Positions 1-5,703 of a stretch of DNA of 5,703 bases are shown in pieces (positions within the stretch are counted from its first letter, which is position 1; the number at the start of each line of letters is the position of its first letter). The DNA is from Oscillospiraceae bacterium. GTDB lineage: Bacteria > Bacillota_A > Clostridia > Oscillospirales > Oscillospiraceae. The notes beneath the pieces are model-generated. The model searched no databases, was not told the origin of the DNA, and saw only the letters and a program-made list of their open reading frames with translations. A program made the position numbers and the translations under genes. The stretch is from the NCBI GenBank assembly GCA_902789835.1, contig CADAPN010000207.1, positions 1-5,703 of the forward strand, written 5' to 3'.

Positions 1-545
1 AGCGGCGTGAACATCATGGCGTAGTCCCAGTTGTAGATCCGGCAGGTGCAGCAGCACTTGTTCTTCAGAAACCAGCTCTGGAAGGGACAGAAGAACAGGA
101 TGCAGATCATGTCACAGACCGAATAGGCCAGGCACAGGAGAATCATAATGCCGTCATCCAGAAAACCGGACATGTGCAGCGCGCCGAAGAGACCGTTAAA
201 GGCGATCCAGATCAGGGCCACCAGCACAACCGCGTTGTTGTCCTGAATGTCGATGGTGGTCTTGCCGGTCTTGACGTAGTTTCGGGCAAACTGCTTCTGA
301 CATCCCGGACTCTCCAGACGGGAGGGGAAGAAGCGCAGAACCATTTCCACCATGAAGACAGCCCAGATGAGGCTGAGGATCATGGGACGGCTCTCCAGCA
401 CGGTGGAGATATCCGCACCGCCTTTCAGACGGAAGGAGAGATACATCCCCAGAAAAGCGAGAAACAGCGCGGAGCGGTAGACCAGCCGAAGATAGTGAAA
501 ACTGCTTACGACGGTCAGCTTTGGTTTATGGGAAGCTTTTTGCAA
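1..545 (-). CDS. Partial multi-pass membrane protein with Cys-rich loop, function unknown
   Basis: The reading frame is open from a TTG codon at 545-543 to the left edge, giving 181 codons; the C-terminus lies outside the window. An in-frame TGA sits five codons upstream of the TTG, and the first in-frame ATG comes about 33 codons later, inside the first hydrophobic segment. A GAGGGG motif eight bases ahead of the TTG supports that start. The protein has a short basic N-terminus and four hydrophobic stretches that look like membrane helices, at about residues 25-39, 54-72, 104-124 and 131-153. Cysteines cluster at 144, 148 and 153 and in a CCCTC motif at 164-168, followed by RIYNWDYAMMFTP at the edge. 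A Cys cluster beside an aromatic segment could bind metal or form disulfides, but this is speculation. I do not recognise a named family. It lies 40 bases downstream of the lipoprotein gene on the same strand, so co-transcription is likely. It is clearly coding: long, hydrophobically patterned and preceded by a ribosome binding site. Confidence 0.8.
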   Translation of the reverse strand, partial: MQKASHKPKLTVVSSFHYLRLVYRSALFLAFLGMYLSFRLKGGADISTVLESRPMILSLIWAVFMVEMVLRFFPSRLESPGCQKQFARNYVKTGKTTIDIQDNNAVVLVALIWIAFNGLFGALHMSGFLDDGIMILLCLAYSVCDMICILFFCPFQSWFLKNKCCCTCRIYNWDYAMMFTP

Positions 546-553
546 GCGATCAT

Positions 554-559
554 CCCCTC
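554..559 (-). promoter_or_regulatory. Ribosome binding site that decides a TTG start
   Basis: On the minus strand this reads GAGGGG, eight bases before the TTG at 545-543. It is the only Shine-Dalgarno-like sequence near the 5' end of the membrane protein frame. Because an in-frame stop lies just upstream and no ATG or GTG is available nearby, it makes TTG the best start. Confidence 0.6.
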
Positions 560-585
560 AGAAACATACGCAAGGGCGGTAAGAC

Positions 586-1515
586 TCAGGCGGCAGCGGC
601 GGTTTCGGCAGCCAGGGCTTCCGGCGGAATGGTGATTTCACCGACTGCGTCGAAGTTGTAAAGCTCGGCGGAGACCGTCAGGGTGTGGATATCGAGATTG
701 AAACCGAGGGAGCTGAGGTCAAAGTCCTCCATTCCCTCCATCCCTTCCATCCCGCTCTGGGCGGCAATGGACTGCATGGCGACTTTCATGACCATGGGGA
801 TCAGGTTCTGAACGGTCTCGGTCAGATCGACGGAGCCTTTTACGATCAGGTCATTCTCCTTGTCGAATCCGATGGTAACGGGAATGCTGCCCAGTGCGGT
901 CAGATCCATTCCGCTGAGGTCAAGCGGCGTACCGGAGGCGGAGCCGGCGGCAGAGCCGGCCGCTTCCATGACGGAAGCGAGATCCACGCCCTCGAGCAGG
1001 TCTTTCCAGAGGATGCTTCCGGAATAGATAACGGCATCCGTCCCGCGGACCGTCTCGGTACCGGTCTCTTCAAAGGAGTCGGCAAACTTTTTGATCGTCG
1101 CGAGGGCCTTCAGGTCCGAAGAGCCTTTTTCCTGTTCATCGTTCAGGGGCGTTTCGTTTTTGGTCCAGGACTCCCCGTTGTCGGCGGAAGTGTAAATCGT
1201 GAACACGTCTTCCTGCTTCTCAAAGTAGAGGAGCAGATCGACTTTCTCGCCCATGAGGTCAACGGTGAGATCGGCCTTGCCCTTGTCATTGTCAAGGTCG
1301 ATATCAAGAGGACCGGATACCGTAATCTTGAGGGGAGTGCTTTCCTCCATCATGGTCATATCCATGTCGAGGTCCAGGTTCAGATCGGCGCTCACGCTGT
1401 CCAGATCGCCCATGTTGGCGGCGGTTTTGGTGATGGTGATGACGTTGCAGCCGCTGAGCGCGAAGGACATCAGAAGAACCAGGAAGAGTGCGAGAATTTT
1501 TTGATACACTTTCAT
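586..1515 (-). CDS. Secreted lipoprotein, function unknown
   Basis: This encodes a 309-residue exported lipoprotein. The N-terminus MKVYQK is followed by a hydrophobic stretch and the lipobox LSGC, so signal peptidase II should cleave before Cys23 and a diacylglycerol anchor would hold the protein on the outer face of the membrane. The mature part is rich in alternating Asp/hydrophobic residues (for example DLDMDM near residue 50, then DIDLDND), as in extended amphipathic beta strands. This resembles the half-barrel lipoproteins of the LolA/LppX type that occur in Firmicutes, but that is an inference from pattern only. Later come an Ala/Gly/Ser-rich linker (about 185-194), a GMEGMEGME repeat (255-263) and an Ala-rich C-terminus. 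An ATG at 1521 is also possible, adding two residues, but GGAGG lies only one base from it and seven bases from the ATG at 1515, so 1515 is preferred. The 1521 ATG overlaps the stop of the upstream ABM gene as ATGA, so the genes are translationally coupled. Ligand and role are unknown. Confidence 0.9.
   Translation of the reverse strand: MKVYQKILALFLVLLMSFALSGCNVITITKTAANMGDLDSVSADLNLDLDMDMTMMEESTPLKITVSGPLDIDLDNDKGKADLTVDLMGEKVDLLLYFEKQEDVFTIYTSADNGESWTKNETPLNDEQEKGSSDLKALATIKKFADSFEETGTETVRGTDAVIYSGSILWKDLLEGVDLASVMEAAGSAAGSASGTPLDLSGMDLTALGSIPVTIGFDKENDLIVKGSVDLTETVQNLIPMVMKVAMQSIAAQSGMEGMEGMEDFDLSSLGFNLDIHTLTVSAELYNFDAVGEITIPPEALAAETAAAA
727..753 (-). repeat. Three in-frame 9-base repeats encoding Gly-Met-Glu
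   Basis: Three tandem copies of a 9-base unit, GGGATGGAA, GGGATGGAG and GGAATGGAG on the minus strand, encode GMEGMEGME at residues 255-263 of the lipoprotein. The unit is in frame, so copy-number change by slippage would lengthen or shorten the protein without breaking it. It probably forms a flexible acidic, Met-rich loop. Confidence 0.75.
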
Positions 1516-1517
1516 GT

Positions 1518-1802
1518 TCATACCTCCGTATAGTGTTCAACCGGGTAACCGATTTCAATGTATTTTGCCAGCTGAGGAACAATGCGGGTGAAGTGTTCGC
1601 TTGTGTTGTGTGCTTCGATAGCGGCCTGATCTTTCCAGATCTCGATGAAGCAGAACAGGCGCGGATTTTCGGCACAGCGGTTGAGCGTGTAGGTGACACA
1701 GCCGGGCTCCGCCTGGGAAGCGGAAACCAGTTCCTTCGTCGTAGCCAGATAGTCTTCTACACATTCTTCTTTTACGAGACGTTTGGCAAGAATTTTGATC
1801 AT
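1518..1802 (-). CDS. ABM-domain (antibiotic biosynthesis monooxygenase / YgiN-like) protein
   Basis: This encodes a 94-residue cytoplasmic protein of the ABM superfamily, small ferredoxin-like dimers that include quinol monooxygenases, haem-degrading enzymes and many proteins of unknown substrate. The family pattern is visible: an N-terminal strand (MIKILAKRLV), a helix, EPGCVTYTL at 32-40, then F-CFIEIWKDQAAIEAH at 50-65 and SEHF at 68-71, which matches the usual E-W-D...H...HF core of these single-domain proteins. The length is normal for the family. The ATG at 1802 has GGGAGG seven bases upstream. Its stop overlaps a possible ATG of the lipoprotein gene, and its last codons hold that gene's ribosome binding site, so it is the first gene of the minus-strand operon. 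Family membership is secure. The reaction cannot be told from sequence: the superfamily is functionally diverse and many members need no cofactor. Confidence 0.9.
   Translation of the reverse strand: MIKILAKRLVKEECVEDYLATTKELVSASQAEPGCVTYTLNRCAENPRLFCFIEIWKDQAAIEAHNTSEHFTRIVPQLAKYIEIGYPVEHYTEV
1523..1527 (-). promoter_or_regulatory. Ribosome binding site deciding the lipoprotein start
   Basis: GGAGG on the minus strand, inside the last codons of the ABM gene. It is one base from the first possible lipoprotein ATG (1521) and seven bases from the second (1515). The second spacing is normal for initiation, so the second ATG is favoured. Confidence 0.7.
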
Positions 1803-1832
1803 GTTAAAACCTCCCGGCGACTTGATGACATC

Positions 1833-1861
1833 ATTTTAACAGAAAACGCCCCGGCATGCAA
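1833..1861 (-). promoter_or_regulatory. Probable extended -10 promoter for the minus-strand operon
   Basis: On the minus strand, TAAAAT (1833-1838) matches the -10 consensus at five of six positions and is preceded by TG plus one base, the extended -10 element (to 1841). A poor -35 candidate, TTGCAT (1856-1861), lies 17 bases upstream. Transcription would begin near 1826, giving a leader of about 24 bases that includes the GGGAGG ribosome binding site of the ABM gene. Confidence is limited by the weak -35 box. Confidence 0.5.
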
Positions 1862-2006
1862 TGACGATTCAATGAACAATTGCCCGAGAAAAGCACAAAA
1901 CTATGCAAGCTATATGAAAATAGGCGGGGACGATTGTGTAGTCTGACCAAAAAACGAGACAGGTCAAAATGCGCAGGTCGACGAAATTATGCATGTATCC
2001 GAAAGT
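1842..2006. other. Divergent intergenic region, no gene seen
   Basis: This is the central part of the 270-base gap between the two divergent transcription units. It is AT-richer than the genes and holds no convincing reading frame or RNA structure. Minor features are a TGACC / GGTCA inverted pair (1944-1948 and 1962-1966) and a CAGGTC direct repeat (1960-1965 and 1974-1979) spaced 14 bases apart. Either could be a regulator site, but both are short enough to be chance. Confidence 0.4.
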
Positions 2007-2024
2007 TTGTTAAGCTGTTGACAA
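2007..2024 (+). promoter_or_regulatory. Rex-type redox operator
   Basis: The 18 bases TTGTTAAGCTGTTGACAA form an inverted repeat of two 7-base arms (TTGTTAA and TTGACAA) around a 4-base centre. The Rex repressor of Gram-positive bacteria binds TTGTTAA-N4-TTAACAA; this site differs at one arm position. It covers the whole -35 box of the adhE promoter (2018-2023), so bound Rex would block RNA polymerase. Rex releases DNA when NADH is high and commonly controls fermentative dehydrogenases, including adhE, which fits the gene downstream. The one mismatch to the palindrome creates the TTGACA of the -35 box. Binding itself is inferred, and no rex gene is in the window. Confidence 0.85.
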
Positions 2025-2046
2025 GAGAATAAGGATTTGTTATTCT
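2018..2046 (+). promoter_or_regulatory. Vegetative promoter of adhE
   Basis: A perfect -35 box TTGACA (2018-2023) is separated by an ideal 17 bases from TATTCT (2041-2046), which matches the -10 consensus at four of six positions. Transcription should start near 2053. The leader would then be only about 20 bases, just enough for the AAGGAGG ribosome binding site at 2058-2064, leaving no room for a riboswitch or attenuator. Control must therefore act at initiation, consistent with the overlapping Rex site. Confidence 0.85.
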
Positions 2047-2072
2047 AGTGACGATACAAGGAGGCGAATTGT

Positions 2073-4718
2073 GTGAGCAAAGAATATGAATTCATCGATT
2101 CTGTAGAGAAACTCGAACAGGAGATTGAACGGGTCAAGAAGGCCCAGAAGATCTATGCACACTACTCCCAGGAGCAGGTAGACCGGATTTTTCTCGCGGC
2201 CGCAACCGCGGCAAATAAGGCGCGGATCCCTCTGGCCAAGGCCGCCGTGGCCGAGACCGGCATGGGAATTGTGGAGGACAAGGTGATCAAGAATCACTTT
2301 GCCTCCGAATACATCTACAACGCCTATCGGAACACCAGGACCTGCGGTGTGATTGAAGAAAACAAGGAATACGGCATGCGGAAGATCGCAGAGCCCCTGG
2401 GCCTGGTCTGCGCCATCATCCCGACGACGAACCCGACCTCAACGGCCATCTTCAAAACCCTTCTGGCGCTGAAGACCCGCAACGGCATTATCATCAGCCC
2501 GCATCACCGGGCGAAAGCCTGCACGGTGGAGGCGGCGAAGGTCGTTCTGGAAGCCGCGGTGGCGGCCGGCGCGCCGGAGGATATCATCGGCTGGATCGAC
2601 ATGCCGTCCCGTGATATGACGGGCCTGCTGATGAAAAAAGCGGACATCATCCTCGCCACCGGCGGCCCGAACATGGTCAACGCGGCGTACTCCTCCGGGA
2701 CCCCGGCCCTGGGCGTCGGCGCGGGAAACACGCCTGCGGTCATTGACGAGACCGCGGACATCCTGCTGGCCGTCAACTCGATCATCCACTCCAAGACCTT
2801 TGACAACGGCATGATCTGCGCCTCGGAGCAGTCCGTTATCGTCCATACAAACGTGTATGACGCGGTGCGGCGTGAGTTCGCGGCGAGGGGCTGCTACTTC
2901 CTGAAAGAAGACGAGCTGGACAAGGTCCGCAAAACAATCCTGATCAACGGCTCGCTGAACGCAAAGATCGTCGGGCAGTCGGCGGCGACCATTGCGGCGC
3001 TGGCGGGCGTGACGGTTCCGGAAGGGAGCAAGATCCTGATCGGCGAGGTCGACTCGGTGGAGCTGAGCGAGGAGTTTGCCCATGAAAAGCTCTCCCCGGT
3101 ATTGGCGATGTACCGTGCAGCGGACCTGCAGGACGCCTTCGCGAAGGCCGAGCGCCTGATCGAGGACGGCGGCCGCGGCCATACCTCCTCCATTTATCTG
3201 GACACGGTTACCGGACAGGAAAAACTGGCGGAGTTCCAGGACCGGATGAAGACCTGCCGCATCGTTGTGAACACCCCCTCGTCCCACGGCGGTCTCGGCG
3301 ACCTGTATAACTTCGCCCTGACGCCGTCCCTGACGCTGGGCTGCGGCTCCTGGGGCGGAAACTCCGTCTCCGAAAACGTCGGGGTCAAACACCTGCTGAA
3401 CATCAAAACCGTCGTGGAAAGAAGGGAGAACATGCTGTGGTTCCGCGCACCTGAAAAGATCTACACCAAACGGGGCTGCCTGCCGACGGCGCTGGCCGAG
3501 CTTGGAGAGATGGGCAAGACCCGTGCCTTGGTCACCGGTCCACACCTGTATAAGTCCGGCGCAGCGGCACCGATCTTCGAGCAGCTGGAGAAAATGGGCA
3601 TCCAGTATACCTGCTTCTTCGACGTGCCGAACGATCCCACCCTGGAATGTGCCAGACGCGGCGCAGCCCAGATGCTGAGCTTCAAGCCCGATGTCATTCT
3701 CGCCCTGGGCGGCGGCTCGCCGATGGACGCGGCCAAGATCATGTGGGTGCTGTATGAGCATCCCGAGGCGGACTTTGCCGATATGGCGATGCGCTTCTCG
3801 GATATCCGGAAGCGAATTTACAAATTCCCGAAGATGGGCGAAAAGGCATACTTTGTCGCGATTCCCACCTCGGCCGGAACCGGCAGCGAGGCAACTCCCT
3901 TCGCCGTGATCACGGACGAGAGCAGCGGGATCAAGTATCCGCTGGCGGACTATGAGCTGATGCCGAACATGGCAATCGTGGATACCGATCTGCACATGAG
4001 CGCACCCAAGGGCCTCACGGCCTCCTCCGGCATCGACGCGGTGTCCCACGCCCTCGAGGCCTATGCCTCGGTGATGGCCACGGATTATACCGACGCCCTG
4101 GCGCTGAAGGCGCTGAAGACGCTGTTTACCTATCTGCCCCGCGCCTATGAAAACGGCCAGACGGATCTGGAGGCGAGAGAGAAGGTTGCCAACGCCGCCA
4201 CCATGGCCGGTATGGCCTTTGCCAACGCCTTCCTCGGCGTGATGCACTCCATGGCGCACAAGCTGGGTGCCTTCCATCACATTGCCCACGGTCTGGCAAA
4301 CGCCCTGATGATGGACGAAGTCATCCGCTTCAACTCGGCCGAGGTCCCGACCAAGATGGGCACCTTCCCGCAGTATGACCACCCGCACACCATGGCCCGC
4401 TATGCAGAGATTGCCGCTTATCTGGGCTGCAGAGGGGGAAGCGATGAAGAGCTGGTCGCGGCGCTGATCGAGAAGATCGATGAGCTCAAGCAGAAGATCG
4501 GCATCAAGCCCACGATCCGGGACTATGTGCCGGATGAAGAGGCTTTCCTCGCGACGCTGGACGAGATGACGGAGCAGGCCTTCGACGACCAGTGCACCGG
4601 AGCCAATCCCCGTTATCCCCTGATGAGCGAGATCCGCCAGATGTATCTGAACGCCTATTACGGAAATACCTTCCGGGAGAGGGAGACGCCCGACACCATG
4701 CAGTTGGAGAGGAGCTGA
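2073..4718 (+). CDS. adhE: Bifunctional acetaldehyde-CoA / alcohol dehydrogenase AdhE
   Basis: AdhE converts acetyl-CoA to acetaldehyde and then ethanol, oxidising two NADH, and is a main electron sink of fermentation in the cytoplasm. The 881-residue protein is full length (E. coli AdhE has 891). The N-terminal aldehyde dehydrogenase domain spans about residues 10-440, with PTTNPTSTAIFK at 117-128, GVGAGNTPA at 214-222 and the catalytic Cys249 in FDNGMICASEQ. A linker of roughly 20 residues leads to the C-terminal iron-dependent alcohol dehydrogenase domain, with the nucleotide-binding GGGSPMD at 546-552 and PTSAGTGSEAT at 598-608. The four expected iron ligands are present: Asp655, His659, His725 and His739. 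Nothing needed for either activity is missing. The start is GTG at 2073, eight bases after AAGGAGG (2058-2064); an overlapping GTG at 2071 runs straight into TGA, and the first internal Met is about 60 residues in. E. coli-type AdhE forms spirosome filaments; that is family knowledge only. The gene is led by a Rex-covered promoter and followed four bases later by a kinase-fold gene. Confidence 0.98.
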   Translation: MSKEYEFIDSVEKLEQEIERVKKAQKIYAHYSQEQVDRIFLAAATAANKARIPLAKAAVAETGMGIVEDKVIKNHFASEYIYNAYRNTRTCGVIEENKEYGMRKIAEPLGLVCAIIPTTNPTSTAIFKTLLALKTRNGIIISPHHRAKACTVEAAKVVLEAAVAAGAPEDIIGWIDMPSRDMTGLLMKKADIILATGGPNMVNAAYSSGTPALGVGAGNTPAVIDETADILLAVNSIIHSKTFDNGMICASEQSVIVHTNVYDAVRREFAARGCYFLKEDELDKVRKTILINGSLNAKIVGQSAATIAALAGVTVPEGSKILIGEVDSVELSEEFAHEKLSPVLAMYRAADLQDAFAKAERLIEDGGRGHTSSIYLDTVTGQEKLAEFQDRMKTCRIVVNTPSSHGGLGDLYNFALTPSLTLGCGSWGGNSVSENVGVKHLLNIKTVVERRENMLWFRAPEKIYTKRGCLPTALAELGEMGKTRALVTGPHLYKSGAAAPIFEQLEKMGIQYTCFFDVPNDPTLECARRGAAQMLSFKPDVILALGGGSPMDAAKIMWVLYEHPEADFADMAMRFSDIRKRIYKFPKMGEKAYFVAIPTSAGTGSEATPFAVITDESSGIKYPLADYELMPNMAIVDTDLHMSAPKGLTASSGIDAVSHALEAYASVMATDYTDALALKALKTLFTYLPRAYENGQTDLEAREKVANAATMAGMAFANAFLGVMHSMAHKLGAFHHIAHGLANALMMDEVIRFNSAEVPTKMGTFPQYDHPHTMARYAEIAAYLGCRGGSDEELVAALIEKIDELKQKIGIKPTIRDYVPDEEAFLATLDEMTEQAFDDQCTGANPRYPLMSEIRQMYLNAYYGNTFRERETPDTMQLERS

Positions 4719-4722
4719 GCAC

Positions 4723-5472
4723 ATGAAACTGGATACTGTGATTGCGGAAAGAAAGACAAAAACCATCTATCGCGACGGAGACTGCTGTGTCAAGGTTTTT
4801 AACAGCACGTTTTCCAAGGCGGACATCCTGAACGAAGCGCTGAACAACGCCCGCGTGGAGGATGTGGGCCTGTACGTGCCGAAAATCCTGGAAGTCACCA
4901 CCATCGACGGCAAGTGGGCGATTGTATCGGAATTCATCGAGGGAACCACGCTGAGCCATCTGATGCGCGACAACCCGGAAAAGAAGGACGAGTATCTGGA
5001 CCTTCTGGTGGAAACCCAGATGCAGATCCATTCCAAACACAGCCCGCTTCTGAGCCGGCTGAAGGACAAGATGAACCGGAAGATCCTCGCGGCCGATCTG
5101 GATCCCGTGACACGCTACGAGCTTTTGATCCGCCTGGAAGGGCTGCCCACGCATGACAAGCTCTGCCACGGCGACTTCTGCCCGTCAAACGTCCTGCTGA
5201 CGCCGGACGGAAAGCCCTATATCATCGACTGGGCCCATGCGACCCAGGGCAACGCCTCCGCGGATGTGGCCCGGACCTATCTCACCTTCCATCTGTCGGG
5301 AGATGCGGCGACAGCCGAAAAATACCTGAACCTCTTCTGCGAAAAGAGCGGCACGGACAAACGCTATGTCCAGAAGTGGATGCCGATTGTGGCGGCTTCC
5401 CAGTCCGTCAAGGGAAACCTTGAAGAGCGGGACTTCCTGCTCAGCTGGACAAACGTGGCCGATTACGAGTAA
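4723..5472 (+). CDS. Aminoglycoside phosphotransferase/choline kinase-fold protein, substrate unknown
   Basis: This 249-residue protein has the APH / choline kinase fold and should move the ATP gamma-phosphate to a small molecule or other acceptor in the cytoplasm. Visible kinase features are the probable ATP-binding Lys24 in CCVKVF, a helix Glu near 38 in LNEAL, the hinge-like VSEFIEG at 68-74, the catalytic loop CHGDFCPSNVLL (His149, Asp151, Asn155) and the metal-binding Asp169 in YIIDWAHATQGNASADVART. All core catalytic residues are present, so it is probably active. It is slightly shorter than typical aminoglycoside phosphotransferases. The C-terminal part (YVQKW...AASQSVKGNLEERDFLLSW) looks like a well-defined subfamily signature; I recall similar clostridial proteins annotated only as phosphotransferases. 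The ATG is four bases after the adhE stop, with GGAG (4711-4714) eight bases upstream inside the end of adhE, so it is co-transcribed and probably translationally coupled. Drug resistance is unlikely from the context, and a metabolite kinase fits better, but the substrate cannot be inferred. Confidence 0.9.
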   Translation: MKLDTVIAERKTKTIYRDGDCCVKVFNSTFSKADILNEALNNARVEDVGLYVPKILEVTTIDGKWAIVSEFIEGTTLSHLMRDNPEKKDEYLDLLVETQMQIHSKHSPLLSRLKDKMNRKILAADLDPVTRYELLIRLEGLPTHDKLCHGDFCPSNVLLTPDGKPYIIDWAHATQGNASADVARTYLTFHLSGDAATAEKYLNLFCEKSGTDKRYVQKWMPIVAASQSVKGNLEERDFLLSWTNVADYE

Positions 5473-5475
5473 GAA

Positions 5476-5494
5476 GCGGCGAACCTGCCGCCGC
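5476..5494 (+). terminator. GC-rich hairpin after the kinase gene, possible weak terminator
   Basis: GCGGCG (5476-5481) can pair with CGCCGC (5489-5494) around a 7-base loop, four bases after the kinase stop. No T-run follows, so it is not a classic intrinsic terminator; it may act with Rho, stabilise the 3' end, or be chance in GC-rich DNA. Its position at the end of the adhE-kinase unit is the main support. Confidence 0.3.
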
Positions 5495-5543
5495 AAAGCG
5501 GGCTTCCCCCTGAACTGAGACACCGACAAAGCTGAAAACTGCA

Positions 5544-5572
5544 TTGACTTTTTCGAGGCAGACCTTTACAAT
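5544..5572 (+). promoter_or_regulatory. Vegetative promoter for the downstream transporter gene
   Basis: TTGACT (5544-5549, five of six consensus bases) and TACAAT (5567-5572, five of six) are separated by exactly 17 bases. Transcription would start near 5579, giving a leader of about 44 bases to the ATG at 5623. This makes the last gene a separate transcription unit from adhE and the kinase. No Rex-like palindrome overlaps it. Confidence 0.8.
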
Positions 5573-5622
5573 GAGTCGGTAAAGCACTGCACGCAACAAA
5601 TCAGGAAAGGGAGAACCCCGTT

Positions 5623-5703
5623 ATGAATGCGAAGAAGCTGAAACCGATCACCAACAAGCTGCTTTGGATCTTTGCCATCGGACAGTTCGGCTGGAGCCTG
5701 CTG
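5623..5703 (+). CDS. N-terminus of a probable MFS / GPH-type transporter (partial)
   Basis: Only the first 27 codons lie in the window; the frame is open to the right edge. The ATG follows AGGAAAGGGAG (5603-5613), with nine bases between GGGAG and the start. The peptide has a short basic head (MNAKKLKP) and then an amphipathic-to-hydrophobic stretch, TNKLLWIFAIGQFGWSLL. A short Lys-rich head leading into a G-Q-F/L-G-W-S segment is typical of the first helix of clostridial major facilitator transporters of the sugar:cation symporter (GPH/MFS_2) type. That identification rests on 27 residues and recall of the pattern, so it is tentative; that the frame is a real gene is well supported by promoter and ribosome binding site. 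Confidence 0.65.
   Translation, partial: MNAKKLKPITNKLLWIFAIGQFGWSLL

Noticed and set aside
174..635. 153-codon open frame on the plus strand near the left edge
   Set aside because: It is antisense to the membrane protein, whose hydrophobic helices and ribosome binding site are much stronger evidence of coding.
685..1533. 282-codon open frame on the plus strand, opposite the lipoprotein gene
   Set aside because: The opposite strand encodes a signal peptide, a lipobox and a well-placed ribosome binding site, whereas this frame gives a His/Gly/Asp-rich translation with no domain.
2047..2072. Riboswitch or attenuator ahead of adhE
   Set aside because: With a promoter at 2018-2046, the leader is only about 20 bases and is largely the ribosome binding site.
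2439..4766. 775-codon open frame on the minus strand, opposite adhE
   Set aside because: It lies opposite a clearly functional adhE and arises because GC-biased codons leave few stops in the antisense frame. Its translation is rich in Arg, His and Gly with no recognisable domain.
4504..5169. 221-codon minus-strand frame across the adhE-kinase junction
   Set aside because: It spans the ends of two well-supported genes on the other strand, and its translation has no family features.
4723..5472. Antibiotic resistance gene (aminoglycoside phosphotransferase)
   Set aside because: Only the general kinase fold matches. The gene is coupled to a core fermentation gene, is not on a mobile element, and has base composition like its neighbours, so a resistance role is not supported.

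Overview
The window looks like chromosomal DNA of a GC-rich anaerobic Firmicute, most likely a fermentative member of the Clostridia. The reasons are a full-length clostridial-type AdhE, strong AGGAGG-like ribosome binding sites, use of GTG and TTG starts, consensus vegetative promoters, a Rex-type operator and a Gram-positive-style lipoprotein. Genes are GC-rich by eye and the intergenic control regions are AT-richer. No genus is claimed. I see no rRNA, tRNA, insertion sequence, CRISPR array or phage gene.

Layout. The left third is a minus-strand unit, read right to left: a small ABM-fold monooxygenase-like protein (1518-1802), a secreted lipoprotein (586-1515) and a multi-pass membrane protein that leaves the window at base 1 (start at 545). 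The first two genes are nearly contiguous and the third follows 40 bases later, so they are probably one operon, with a likely extended -10 promoter at 1833-1861. A divergent intergenic region (1803-2072) separates this unit from the right part. There, adhE (2073-4718) is followed after four bases by a small kinase-fold phosphotransferase gene (4723-5472). A 150-base gap with a hairpin and a near-consensus promoter leads to the first 27 codons of a probable transporter (from 5623).

How the genes work together. AdhE reduces acetyl-CoA to acetaldehyde and then ethanol, reoxidising two NADH. Its promoter carries an 18-base near-palindrome matching the binding site of the redox repressor Rex, laid over the -35 box. 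This predicts that adhE, and by read-through the kinase gene, are switched on when NADH is high relative to NAD+. The kinase's substrate is unknown; its tight coupling to adhE is the most curious gene-content observation. The minus-strand trio has no assignable pathway: a cytoplasmic ABM protein, an extracytoplasmic lipoprotein and a membrane protein with a Cys-rich loop.

Much of the window is ordinary core metabolism. I did not find convincing evidence of a wholly new system; the best leads are the Rex-operator/promoter overlap, the adhE-kinase coupling and the uncharacterised lipoprotein-membrane protein pair.
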